Of a stretch of 21,037 bases of DNA, positions 6,610 to 14,149 are shown one piece after another. Each line of letters opens with the position of its first letter. The stretch's first letter is position 1. This stretch comes from Syntrophobacterales bacterium (GTDB lineage Bacteria > Desulfobacterota > Syntrophia > Syntrophales > UBA6807): NCBI GenBank assembly GCA_021159265.1, contig JAGGSD010000384.1, positions 1 to 21,037 of the forward strand. The letters run 5' to 3'. The translations under genes and the position numbers were made by a program. Under the pieces are notes generated by a model that was not told where the DNA came from, did no database searches, and saw nothing but the letters and a program-made list of their open reading frames with translations.

Positions 6610-7959
6610 ATGAAATTTGATCTGTCCAAGATCTCGGGATCTTTTATAAGTTTCTTTTCAGGAAAGAAAGAGCAACAACACACAGCAGAGAAGGAAAAGA
6701 CATACTCAGTCGAGAAAAAAGAGAAAAGACCAATGGAAAGAAAAAGGAAAGCACTGACAGAAAAAAAGAAGGAAATCATAAAGTTCTGTGAACTTGGACT
6801 CCCTCCAAATATTCTCAGGGCAATTGAGAATATGGGGTATAAGGAAATGACCCCTATTCAGGAAGCTACCTATCCTGTCATCATGTCAGGAATGGATCTC
6901 TGCGCCCTCGCGGAAACGGGATCAGGAAAGACGGCTGCTTGCGCAGTCCCGCTTATTCAGAAAATCGATACAGTGAAGAACGCCATACAAGGCCTGATAA
7001 TTGTCCCAACCCGTGAATTATGCATTCAGTATGTGGATGAAATCGCAAAGGCTGCGGCATGGAGTGATGTAGTCCTATTCGCCGTTTTCGGCGGGTTCAG
7101 CAAGGAGATTCAGATCGCCAAGATAAAACACGGGGCACATATTCTCGTTGCAACGCCGGGACGGCTCATCGATCTTTTGTATGACGGAGTTGTCAGTCTG
7201 TCGAACGTGAAGTGTGTCATCCTTGATGAAGCGGACGAACTTTTACAGGAAGGGTTTATCGAGGACATTGAGTTTATCATGTCCTGTATGATCAATAAAC
7301 ATCAGACGCTCCTCTTCGCCGCGACGATGGATGACAACATTACAAAGCTATCTCAAGATTATCTGAAGGATCCTCGATACATCTCTCTTATCAAAAAGCG
7401 GGCGGCACCGGTAAGTATCGAGCACTATTTCACCTATCTCCACCCGAATCGCAAGGGGGCTGAACTCACAAAATATCTTGGGGGAGAAGATGTCAGCCAG
7501 GCAATTATCTTCTGTAACGCCCGCCACAAAGTTGACAATCTATTCCGCGATATACGGAAGCGCTATAAAGGCATCGAGTATATACATGCCGGGCTTAGTC
7601 AGGACAAGCGTTCTTCCATATTCAGGAAGTTCAAAACAAAGAAGCTACGCTATCTCATTGCCACAGATGTTGCCGGGAGAGGGCTTGATTTTACACATGT
7701 ATCCCATGTGGTAAACTGGGATTTACCAGACAATGGGACACAGTATACTCATCGTACCGGGCGCTCCGGGCGAATGGGAAGAAAGGGCCGGGCATTTACC
7801 CTTGTGACCAGGAGTGACCTTCCAAAGCTTCGTGAAATTATCCGCACGAAGAAGATTACCCCCCGCTGGATTGGGAAAAATCCGCTTCAGGGAAACGGCA
7901 CGCCCCAAAAAGGAAAACCTAAGGCGGTAAAGCCGCAAAGACAAAAGGTAAAAGGCTAA
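6610..7959 (+). CDS. DEAD-box ATP-dependent RNA helicase
   Basis: 449-residue RNA helicase with both RecA-like domains. In order: a Lys/Glu-rich N-terminal extension (about 1-58), Q motif near ELGLPPN and TPIQ (about 61-85), motif I AETGSGKT (101-108), PTREL (Ia), TPGRL (Ib), DEAD (206-209), motif III, then AIIFCNAR (IV), ATDVAGRGLDF (V) and HRTGRSGRMGRKG (VI), ending in a short basic tail. It would unwind RNA duplexes in ribosome assembly or mRNA turnover; RhlE/CsdA-like subtype is not certain. Motif III reads AAT (237-239) instead of the usual SAT. The start at 6610 is chosen because GGAAGG (6595-6600) lies 9 bases before it. The ATG at 6601 would touch the ribosome binding site. Monocistronic. 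Confidence 0.93.
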   Translation: MKFDLSKISGSFISFFSGKKEQQHTAEKEKTYSVEKKEKRPMERKRKALTEKKKEIIKFCELGLPPNILRAIENMGYKEMTPIQEATYPVIMSGMDLCALAETGSGKTAACAVPLIQKIDTVKNAIQGLIIVPTRELCIQYVDEIAKAAAWSDVVLFAVFGGFSKEIQIAKIKHGAHILVATPGRLIDLLYDGVVSLSNVKCVILDEADELLQEGFIEDIEFIMSCMINKHQTLLFAATMDDNITKLSQDYLKDPRYISLIKKRAAPVSIEHYFTYLHPNRKGAELTKYLGGEDVSQAIIFCNARHKVDNLFRDIRKRYKGIEYIHAGLSQDKRSSIFRKFKTKKLRYLIATDVAGRGLDFTHVSHVVNWDLPDNGTQYTHRTGRSGRMGRKGRAFTLVTRSDLPKLREIIRTKKITPRWIGKNPLQGNGTPQKGKPKAVKPQRQKVKG

Positions 7960-8001
7960 AGTAACTACTCGGATATGTTTTTACCCTTCAGCCTTTAGCC
8001 T
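7953..8001. repeat. 9-bp inverted repeat behind the helicase gene
   Basis: AGGCTAAAG at 7953-7961 overlaps the stop codon region and pairs with CTTTAGCCT at 7993-8001 across a 31-base loop. It lies between the convergent helicase gene and the ABC-F remnant. It could slow transcription read-through but lacks a T-run, so I do not call it a terminator. Confidence 0.35.
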
Positions 8002-8012
8002 ATTCACCTGAG

Positions 8013-8566
8013 TTATCCCCTTGTCAAATGTCTATATTTGATCCGATGTGGTTGATCGGCGCCCTTTCCAAGCCTCTTTTCCCCGTCCTCTTCATAATCC
8101 GAATAATTCCCCATAAACCAGATGACAGAGCTGTCTCTCTCAAAAGCAAGAATATATGTGGCGATGCGATCGAGAAACCCGCGGTCGTGAGTGATAATAA
8201 CCGCGCAGCCCCCAAAATGCTCCAATGCATCTTCAAGGGAGCGCATGGTATTCACGTCCAGATCATTTGTAGGCTCGTCTAAGAGCAATAAATTGGCGCC
8301 CTCCTTGAGCATACACGCAAGATGGGCGCTATTACGCTCGCCGCCTGAACTCATGTTTATTTTTTCTGCTGGTCTGATTCTGAGAAATTAAATCGTGCAA
8401 CGTAAGCCCTTGAGTTTATTTCTTTATTCCCAAGCTTAATCATATCATTGCCCCGGAAATCACTTCCCATATTGTCTTGTCCGGGTCAAGGGTATCGCGC
8501 TCCTGATCGACGTACGCGAGTTTGACAGTGTCCCCGATTTTAATGGCGCCGGAATCAGGTTTTTCG
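8013..8566 (-). pseudogene. C-terminal remnant of EttA-type ABC-F ATPase
   Basis: This is the last third of an energy-dependent translational throttle protein (EttA, ABC-F family). The upstream piece (8566 to about 8444) reads EKPDSGAIKIGDTVKLAYVD and on to TIWEVISG. The downstream piece reads SRAYVARFNF, then the ABC signature SSGGERN, Walker B LLLLDEPTNDLDVN, the switch ITHDRGFLDRIATYILAFE, and the family-typical end HRIKYRHLTRG. The two pieces are in different frames. The shift lies in the run of four Gs after ATTTCC (about 8452-8457), where one more G would restore the frame. The 5' two-thirds are gone, cut off by the IS256-type remnant. The gene is therefore dead; a full-length ettA may exist elsewhere. 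Confidence 0.9.
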
Positions 8567-9232
8567 GTAGTGTCAAGTTAATTGTGTAAAATTATCAAAG
8601 GCCGATTCTTTAAAGAATGGCAGGTTGTTATGCATTTTTCCTACAGGGTTTGATCTCCAGTGCAATTCCATCTTTAAGCAGATAAAAGTCAGGAGCGTGT
8701 AGCAGGCACGTTCCCCTGCTACGATTTCCATGGGCTTTGTTCTGCGTTTAAATTCCTTGTTGAGCCGTTCAATTATGTTTGTGGTCCTTAATGATATCCA
8801 TTCTTCTTCAGGAAAGTTAAAAAAGGTCAGACAGGCATCTATAGAGGTATCAAGACATTTTACCGCTGAGGGAAGATCTTTTTTCCACCTGTCTGTAAAT
8901 TTATCAAAGAGCTCTCCGGCCTTCTTTTTGGGTGAAGCGTAAAAGATGGACTTGAGATCATCCGCTACAGCTTTTTTAAACTTTTTCCGCATCCATCAGA
9001 CTGGAGAGGGATTGACCTATTGTCTCTCTGATATCGGTTCTGATCATCTCATAAAGTTGGTCAGGCTACTCTTTAATTTCCTTGAAAATGTTTAACTTCT
9101 GGTATACTAACTTCCAGTTTAATGGGCGCTTTCTCCTTTTTATTTAGATTATTTTCGTAAACCCTTTTAAAGGAAAAGTGCCTTTCTTTTCAACCTGTTT
9201 TGTATTTTACACAATATGATGTTTTACACTAC
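8567..9232 (-). mobile_element. Internally deleted IS256-family element
   Basis: The ends are related inverted repeats. The left end reads GTAGTGTCAAG...TTGTGTAAAAT from 8567. The right end, read inward from 9232, gives GTAGTGTAAAA...TTGTGTAAAAT. At about 666 bp the element is half the usual length of an IS256-type element. Inside, on the minus strand, are transposase N-terminal and C-terminal pieces joined with the middle missing. I could not see a clean target-site duplication; the right flank is not ettA, so the element sits at a rearrangement boundary. Confidence 0.8.
8573..9135 (-). pseudogene. IS256-family (Transposase_mut) transposase remnant
   Basis: The N-terminal piece lies at about 9135-8995 and gives KLEVSIPEV, then after a frameshift FKEIKE, a stop, and PDQLYEMIRTDIRETIGQSL with SSLMDAE, the normal start region of IS256 transposases. 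It then jumps directly into the C-terminal third (8992-8573, 139 residues): a KKAVADDLKSIFYA segment, LRTTNIIERLNKEFKRRTK, which is the hallmark C-terminal motif with its catalytic Glu region, and the tail. The central DDE core is deleted. With a frameshift, a stop and the deletion, it cannot be active. Confidence 0.88.
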
Positions 9233-9258
9233 TTTTTGTTTTTTCGTAGTTTGTATTC

Positions 9259-9486
9259 ATGGCAGAGCATGGAGAATAGAATACGAAGGCAGACTGTATT
9301 ATGTGTTATACAGTGGAAATGAATGAGAGGGCATTTTTCATGATGATAGAGATCGCCTCAGGTTCCTGGATGAGATCGGTGAAATGGCTGACAATTATGA
9401 TGTTGATATTTTCGCATGCGTTCTAATGGACAATTACTACCATATACTTTTGCGGACGAATCGGGCCAATCTTTCCAAAAGCATGC
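9259..9486 (+). pseudogene. RAYT (REP-associated tyrosine transposase, Y1/IS200-like) N-terminal remnant
   Basis: After a one-base frameshift just behind ATG 9259, the frame reads AWRIEYEGRLYYVL...SGNE, then a TGA, then GIFHDDRDRLRFLDEIGE and FACVLMDNYYHILLRTNRAN with LSKSMQ. This is the start of a Y1_Tnp/RAYT transposase. The catalytic HUH pair, normally His-hydrophobic-His before LLL, reads YYH, so the first His is lost. The remainder, including the Tyr nucleophile, is absent: the sequence runs directly into an HsdR tail. Frameshift, stop, lost His and truncation all indicate a dead gene. Confidence 0.85.
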
Positions 9487-9778
9487 AGAAGCCGCTTTTT
9501 ACGATGCGTTGGAAGTGAATGGCAGCGTTAAAGCACTGGGCGATGAGACGCTCAAAAACATTGCCTATGAACTGGCCTCAGCCGTTCGCCGAAATGTTTC
9601 CATCGACTGGACAGTTCGTGAAAATGCCCGCATCCATATTCGCGTCATCGTAAAACGCATTTTACGAAAACATGGCTATCCGCCCGACAAGCAGGAAAAG
9701 GCAAAACAGGCTGTTTTAGAGCAGGTGGAAGCGCTTTGCAGTGAGTGGGCTGAGGAGAACTATCAAAATATTTGTTAA
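9475..9778 (+). pseudogene. C-terminal remnant of type I restriction enzyme HsdR
   Basis: About 98 residues match the extreme C-terminus of type I restriction R subunits: KHAEAAFYDALEVNGSV, LGDETLKNIAYELASAVR, then VSIDWTVRENARIHIRVIVK and RILRKHGYPPDKQEKA with VLEQVEALC. The long upstream part (nuclease and helicase domains) is missing. The reading frame open from about 9416 to 9778 begins in the out-of-frame RAYT sequence, so it is a chance fusion. No hsdM or hsdS is present. This is a leftover of a lost restriction-modification locus, next to other debris and 5' of a tRNA gene. Confidence 0.85.
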
Positions 9779-10030
9779 AAATCCCTGAAAAATGTTATGA
9801 TGTTAATAGGAAAAAATCAGGGACGTGGTTTACACATTAATTCGATGCCTTTTATAAGTGTGAAATATAAACGCCTTTTTAAGACCCTTTTTGTTTCTCT
9901 TTTTGTCTTGCAATCATATTTGATGTAGGCTATTTATTTAATGTGATAGTCCCTAAGAGTTTTCATTCTCAACAACTTCGTTTTTTGTGCGGATGTTGGT
10001 GTCAGTAAAATGCAATAAATATTATTATAT
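9779..10030. other. Intergenic region between HsdR remnant and tRNA-Leu
   Basis: It starts with ATCCCTGA...TCAGGGAC (9780-9826), a 7-bp stem with a 27-base loop followed by GTGGTTTACAC, a sequence style often found at RAYT or IS200-like ends. The rest is AT-rich and holds the tRNA promoter, which I cannot define closely. No gene is supported. Confidence 0.4.
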
Positions 10031-10115
10031 GCCTGGGTGGCGGAATAGGTAGACGCAAGGGACTTAAAATCCCTCGGTGCTTGACACCATGAGAGTTCGA
10101 TTCTCTCCCCAGGCA
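10031..10115 (+). tRNA. tRNA-Leu (anticodon UAA)
   Basis: An 85-base class II tRNA. The acceptor GCCTGGG (10031-10037) pairs with CCCAGGC (10108-10114), and discriminator A is at 10115. The anticodon stem AGGGA/TCCCT encloses loop CTTAAAA with anticodon TAA at 10065-10067. A variable arm GGTG-CTTGA-CACC and T-arm GAGAG-TTCGATT-CTCTC follow. CCA is encoded at 10116-10118. The long variable arm and anticodon identify leucine, decoding UUA/UUG. Confidence 0.97.
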
Positions 10116-10226
10116 CCACTTCCATTCTGTGCTTTCCGAGAATACGTTATCAGGAATATCTATTATTCATGGTTTGATGTTGTATTCGATATGATTTAGG
10201 AGAAAAAGCAAGAAAAGGAGGTAGTT

Positions 10227-10730
10227 GTGAGATCAAAACAGAAAATAAATGTGATTTCCTTTGTTTGTGTCCTTCTTTTGTTGGTTATTTGTGGGTGTGC
10301 GGCAAACCTCTATTCAAACTATGGTGAGATAAGGCCAAACAAAGGAGTTACTCAGGCATTTGATAATTATGAGGTGAACCCGAACTTAAATTACTATATA
10401 AGCGGATCTGATGTATGTCCCAATGCGATTATTGGGTTGAGCAGGGAATATACTCTTGTCTCGGACCTGTGGAAAAAAACAGAATTTACAGCCGGTACAT
10501 TCAAAGAAGTAATTCAATTCATGAATGACGAGACGTCCCAATACCGTGAGGAGTTATTTGGGTTTGATATCTTAGATGACAAGGGTAATGATATAGGAGA
10601 CTGGTATTCAATTCTGTCGGCGAGAACAGCGGTAAAAATGATGGGGGACAAAAAAGTAATCATTTACACTCCGCCTCTTGATATTTACAGGGAGGATGGA
10701 GAGAATGTCTCGAAAAAAATTATAAAGTAG
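10227..10730 (+). CDS. Hypothetical lipoprotein
   Basis: 167 residues with a short basic N-terminus, a hydrophobic segment (9-22) and a lipobox VICGC with lipidated Cys24, so it is expected on the periplasmic face of a membrane. The mature part has no domain I can name; it contains the segments NPNLNYYISGSDVCPNAI, YTLVSDLWKK and GDWYSILSARTAVKM. Proteins with this pattern appear as small conserved lipoproteins in deltaproteobacteria, but this is from memory and no function is known. The start is GTG at 10227, supported by AAAGGAGG five bases earlier. An ATG alternative in frame is not available nearby. It precedes adk by 120 bases and may be separately transcribed. Confidence 0.85.
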   Translation: MRSKQKINVISFVCVLLLLVICGCAANLYSNYGEIRPNKGVTQAFDNYEVNPNLNYYISGSDVCPNAIIGLSREYTLVSDLWKKTEFTAGTFKEVIQFMNDETSQYREELFGFDILDDKGNDIGDWYSILSARTAVKMMGDKKVIIYTPPLDIYREDGENVSKKIIK

Positions 10731-10850
10731 ATCCTTTGGTATTTCTCAATATTTTCTTGACCGTCCAAAATGTTTGCCATACATTCCTTTCCTGTAAGCT
10801 GATCGATACAAAAATCAAATCATAAAAAATAATAAATACGGAGGTTTAAT

Positions 10851-11504
10851 ATGAGAATCATACTTTTAGGTGCGCCCGGCGCCGGCAAGGGGACCGTTGC
10901 CAGACTTCTTTCTGCGTTTGATGGATCCGTCCAGATTTCAACGGGGGATATTCTTCGCGCGGCTGTCAGGGAGAGATCGGATCTGGGTAAAAAAGCAAAA
11001 GAATATATGGACAAAGGTGACCTTGTCCCGGATTCTCTCATTATGAAGATAATGGAGGAAAGACTAAGGGAGCCGGACTGCGAGAGGGGATTTATACTGG
11101 ACGGTTTTCCGAGGACAATCCCCCAGGCGGAGGAGTTGAAAAAGCTTCTTGAGAAGTTGAATATTCAACTCGATCAGGTTATCAATCTTGATGTGCCAAA
11201 AGAAGTTATTCTGGATCGGCTTACCACAAGGAGAACCTGTTCCAACCCTGATTGCCAGGCGATATACAACATAAAAAGCAATCCGCCTACTCCGGATGGA
11301 AAGTGTACGATATGTGGTTCTCCCGTTATCCAGAGGGATGATGAGACGGAAGAGGCCATAACGAACAGGTTGGAAACGTATAACGAGAAAACAGCTCCTC
11401 TTATTGGATTTTACGAGACTGAAGGACTTCTTCAAAATATCCTCTCTCTAAACAGCAGGGAAACGGTTGAGGAGATCAAAGAAAGTTTAAAGTTGAAAGG
11501 TTAA
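10851..11504 (+). CDS. adk: Adenylate kinase
   Basis: 217-residue cytoplasmic enzyme interconverting ATP + AMP and 2 ADP. Seen: P-loop GAPGAGKGT (7-15), AMP-binding STGDILR (30-36), GFILDGFPRT (80-89), and a long LID with a zinc knuckle Cys130-x4-Cys135 ... Cys152-x2-Cys155, as in Gram-positive and many deltaproteobacterial kinases. DDETEEAITNRL follows. After the P-loop it reads KGTVARLL rather than the common KGTQA, a minor variation. ATG 10851 has a good GGAGG 8 bases before it. It is not beside secY as in many genomes; here it is followed 52 bases later by a UvrD-type helicase on the same strand. Confidence 0.97.
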   Translation: MRIILLGAPGAGKGTVARLLSAFDGSVQISTGDILRAAVRERSDLGKKAKEYMDKGDLVPDSLIMKIMEERLREPDCERGFILDGFPRTIPQAEELKKLLEKLNIQLDQVINLDVPKEVILDRLTTRRTCSNPDCQAIYNIKSNPPTPDGKCTICGSPVIQRDDETEEAITNRLETYNEKTAPLIGFYETEGLLQNILSLNSRETVEEIKESLKLKG

Positions 11505-11556
11505 GGTTCTAAGTTTTTTGGGAACCTCCAACCCGAAACTTGACCCTCCTATAGCC

Positions 11557-13518
11557 ATGATCGATTACGAAAAATATCTAAATCCTGAACAACTTGAAGT
11601 TGTGATGGCAGGTGATAGTCCGCTCCTTGTCATTGCCGGCGCTGGAAGCGGTAAAACCCGTGCCTTGACCTACAGGGTGGTACGTCTGATAGACTCTGGT
11701 GTCAGTCCTGAGCGTATACTTCTCGCCACCTTTACGAACAAGGCGGCCCGTGCAATGCTATCCAGAGTGGAAGCGCTTACAGATGTGGATATAAAAAAGT
11801 TATGGGGGGGCACGTTTCATCATATTAGTAACCGCATACTGAGAAAATACGGCCATCTCCTTGGTTATGAAAATAATTATTCAATTATGGACCAGGAAGA
11901 TTCCAGACAGCTGATTAATACATGTATGTCTGAGCTTGAACTCAACACAAAACTTGATAGATTCCCCAGGGGTAACGTTGTGGGGGACATCATTAGTTTT
12001 GCCATGAATACAAACGATAGTGTCAGCGGTGTTATCAAAAAGCGTTTTCCTTACTTGTATATTTATGCTGAACAAATCCAAAAGATTGCCGCCCGCTATG
12101 AAATTCGCAAAAAAGAATTGAACATGATGGATTTTGATGATCTTCTTTGCAACCTGAGGAAACTTCTCGTCAACTTTTCCGAAGTAAAAAACGAGTATTC
12201 ACACAGGTTTGTACATGTCCTGGTTGATGAGTACCAGGATACGAATATTGTCCAGGCAGAGATTTTAGATCTTCTGACATCATACCATAGAAACATTATG
12301 GTCGTAGGGGACGATTCACAGAGTATCTATTCTTTCAGGGGGGCAGACTTTTCCAATATTATTCATTTTCCCGAGAGATATCCCGATGTGAAAATTTTTA
12401 AACTTGAAACAAATTATCGAAGCACACCGGAAATTCTTCACGTTGCCAACATGAGCATAACGAACAATGAAAACCGGTTTCAAAAAGAATTACGGCCTGT
12501 GAGAGGAGCAGGTATCAGGCCGGTTTATGTTCCTCTCAGGAATGTAATTCAGCAGGCTGATTTTGTTTCCCAACGGATTATTGAATTACTGAGAGAGGGT
12601 ATTCCACCCGGGGAAATTGCCGTGCTCTACCGTGCTCACTATCATTCCATGGAGTTGCAAATGGAGTTGACGAGACGGGGAATTCCTTTTGAAATTCGCT
12701 CAGGTATTCGTTTTTTTGAACAGGCGCATATTAAGGATGTAACGGCCTTTATGAGGCTTCTCATTAATCCTTTTGATGAGTTGGCATGGAAGCGGGTCTT
12801 AAAGCTTTATAAGAGAATTGGTAAGGTAGCTGTTGGAAAAATATGGACGTTTATCATGAATCAGAGAGATCCCCTGTCTTCAGTTTTCTCCGATGACTTT
12901 TTACAATGTGTAAGCAAAACGGCGACCCCCGGTCTGTTGGAATTCAGGGTCACCGTCAAAAGTATGCTTGAACTTTATCAGAATAATCCCATATCGGAAG
13001 TCATAAACGCAGTTATGGATACTGGTTATCGCCAGTATCTGCAGGAAAAGTATTCGGATATCAACTCGCGTGAAGAAGATCTGAACCAACTGGCCAATTT
13101 TTCATCCAAGTTTGGTTCTATGGAAGATTTTTTAAACGAGCTGGCGTTGCTGACGAATATAGCGGAGGAGAATGAAATGTATCTTTCAAGTAGAGATGGT
13201 GGCAGGATTTTGCTCGGCAGTATTCATCAGGCCAAGGGTCTCGAGTGGTCTGTTGTTTTTATAATATGGTGTTCAGAGGGGATGATGCCGTTAGCACGGT
13301 CATTGAAGGAGCCGGGGGGGGAAGATGAAGAAAGAAGGCTTTTCTATGTTGCAATTACGAGGGCGAAAGACCAGTTATATTTTTGCCATCCCGTGATGAA
13401 TTACACGAGAGGAATGGACAAAGCCGTTTTACCCCCATCCCGATTCTTAAAAGAACTGGCGCCATCTCATCTTGATCCTGCTGAGATTCCGTTTGATCAA
13501 TGGATGGTAGATGAATGA
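11557..13518 (+). CDS. UvrD/PcrA/Rep-type ATP-dependent DNA helicase (SF1A)
   Basis: 653-residue superfamily 1A helicase. Motifs in order: Q-motif LNPEQLE, I GAGSGKT (28-34), Ia FTNKAA, DEYQDT (II, 224-229), GDDSQSIYSFRGAD (III), ETNYRS (IV), GSIHQAKGLEW (V), and FYVAITRAKDQL (VI). The length is somewhat short of UvrD (about 720) because the C-terminal tail that binds RNA polymerase or UvrB is reduced. It unwinds DNA 3' to 5' in repair or replication restart. I prefer ATG 11557 because homologues begin MIDYE near it and the motif spacing fits. A TTG at 11518 would add 13 residues, and neither has a strong ribosome binding site. It lies downstream of adk and probably shares its transcript, which ends at the terminator at 13582. 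Confidence 0.93.
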   Translation: MIDYEKYLNPEQLEVVMAGDSPLLVIAGAGSGKTRALTYRVVRLIDSGVSPERILLATFTNKAARAMLSRVEALTDVDIKKLWGGTFHHISNRILRKYGHLLGYENNYSIMDQEDSRQLINTCMSELELNTKLDRFPRGNVVGDIISFAMNTNDSVSGVIKKRFPYLYIYAEQIQKIAARYEIRKKELNMMDFDDLLCNLRKLLVNFSEVKNEYSHRFVHVLVDEYQDTNIVQAEILDLLTSYHRNIMVVGDDSQSIYSFRGADFSNIIHFPERYPDVKIFKLETNYRSTPEILHVANMSITNNENRFQKELRPVRGAGIRPVYVPLRNVIQQADFVSQRIIELLREGIPPGEIAVLYRAHYHSMELQMELTRRGIPFEIRSGIRFFEQAHIKDVTAFMRLLINPFDELAWKRVLKLYKRIGKVAVGKIWTFIMNQRDPLSSVFSDDFLQCVSKTATPGLLEFRVTVKSMLELYQNNPISEVINAVMDTGYRQYLQEKYSDINSREEDLNQLANFSSKFGSMEDFLNELALLTNIAEENEMYLSSRDGGRILLGSIHQAKGLEWSVVFIIWCSEGMMPLARSLKEPGGEDEERRLFYVAITRAKDQLYFCHPVMNYTRGMDKAVLPPSRFLKELAPSHLDPAEIPFDQWMVDE

Positions 13519-13581
13519 GATTGCGGTCAAGGCAGGCGCACGCCCCAGGCCGGCATAATGGAGTTCTTCAAGGAAATAACA

Positions 13582-13615
13582 AAAAAGAGGGCGCCATTTT
13601 GTGCCCTCTTTTTTT
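13582..13615. terminator. Bidirectional intrinsic terminator
   Basis: The stem GAGGGC (13587-13592) pairs with GCCCTC (13603-13608) around a 10-base loop. A run of As precedes the stem and a run of seven Ts follows it, so the hairpin works on both strands. It ends the plus-strand helicase transcript and the minus-strand LysM lipoprotein transcript, whose stop codon is 22 bases away. Confidence 0.9.
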
Positions 13616-13636
13616 AGATTACGTCTTTTGTTGTTA

Positions 13637-14119
13637 TCATTGTATGGGTACTAATGTTCCTTCAGGTGGTGTGTAAGGTCTGGGGGCGCCGGCGCTTTTT
13701 CTTGATTGTTCGATTTCTTCCATGGTGTATCCGATCCGGGGAATGCTAAACTTCTGGCCGGGATAAATGAGATTGGGATTTGTGATTTTATCCTTGTTGG
13801 CATTGTAAATTAAAGGCCACATAAAAGGATCATTATAAATATCTTCATATTCTGCAATCCACCACAGACATTCACCTTTTTTTACGACGTGAAATTGAAG
13901 AACAGGCGCTTTTTCTTCCTGTGCTGAAGGCTCTGTTGTGACCGGTTCTTTCTTTTCAACAGGTTGTTCTTTTGTAACAGTAGTTACCTGTTGTTCCTGA
14001 GAAACTGCGGTTTTTTCAACAGTCGCGGTTTCAGCCGGCATTTTAGTACATCCTGAAATAACAAAAACAAATCCGATAGACACAATAATTAACATTTTGA
14101 GTAATGTGATTATCTTCAT
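13637..14119 (-). CDS. LysM-domain lipoprotein
   Basis: 160-residue envelope protein. A hydrophobic signal segment ends in the lipobox ISGC with lipidated Cys24. A low-complexity Glu/Thr/Val/Pro-rich linker (about 27-75) follows. One LysM domain is at about 77-127, with FHVVKKGECLWWIAE at its start and NPNLIYPGQKFSIP at its end, and a short Pro-rich tail closes the protein. LysM binds peptidoglycan, so the protein probably tethers membrane and cell wall. ATG 14119 is chosen because AAGGAG lies 7 bases upstream; the alternative ATG 14125 would be one base from it. Downstream of aspS by 30 bases on the same strand, so it may be co-transcribed. Confidence 0.92.
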   Translation of the reverse strand: MKIITLLKMLIIVSIGFVFVISGCTKMPAETATVEKTAVSQEQQVTTVTKEQPVEKKEPVTTEPSAQEEKAPVLQFHVVKKGECLWWIAEYEDIYNDPFMWPLIYNANKDKITNPNLIYPGQKFSIPRIGYTMEEIEQSRKSAGAPRPYTPPEGTLVPIQ

Positions 14120-14149
14120 GCCCATGCTCCTTTTGAGTAGCTGCTATTT

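Noticed and set aside
9416..9778. A novel 120-residue protein
   Set aside because: The first part is out-of-frame RAYT sequence and the rest is an HsdR tail, so it is a fusion of two dead genes.
9934..10125. Minus-strand open frame across the tRNA-Leu gene
   Set aside because: Its protein is the antisense translation of the tRNA (the GERIELSWCQAPRDFKSL type of sequence commonly mis-annotated), with no ribosome binding site.
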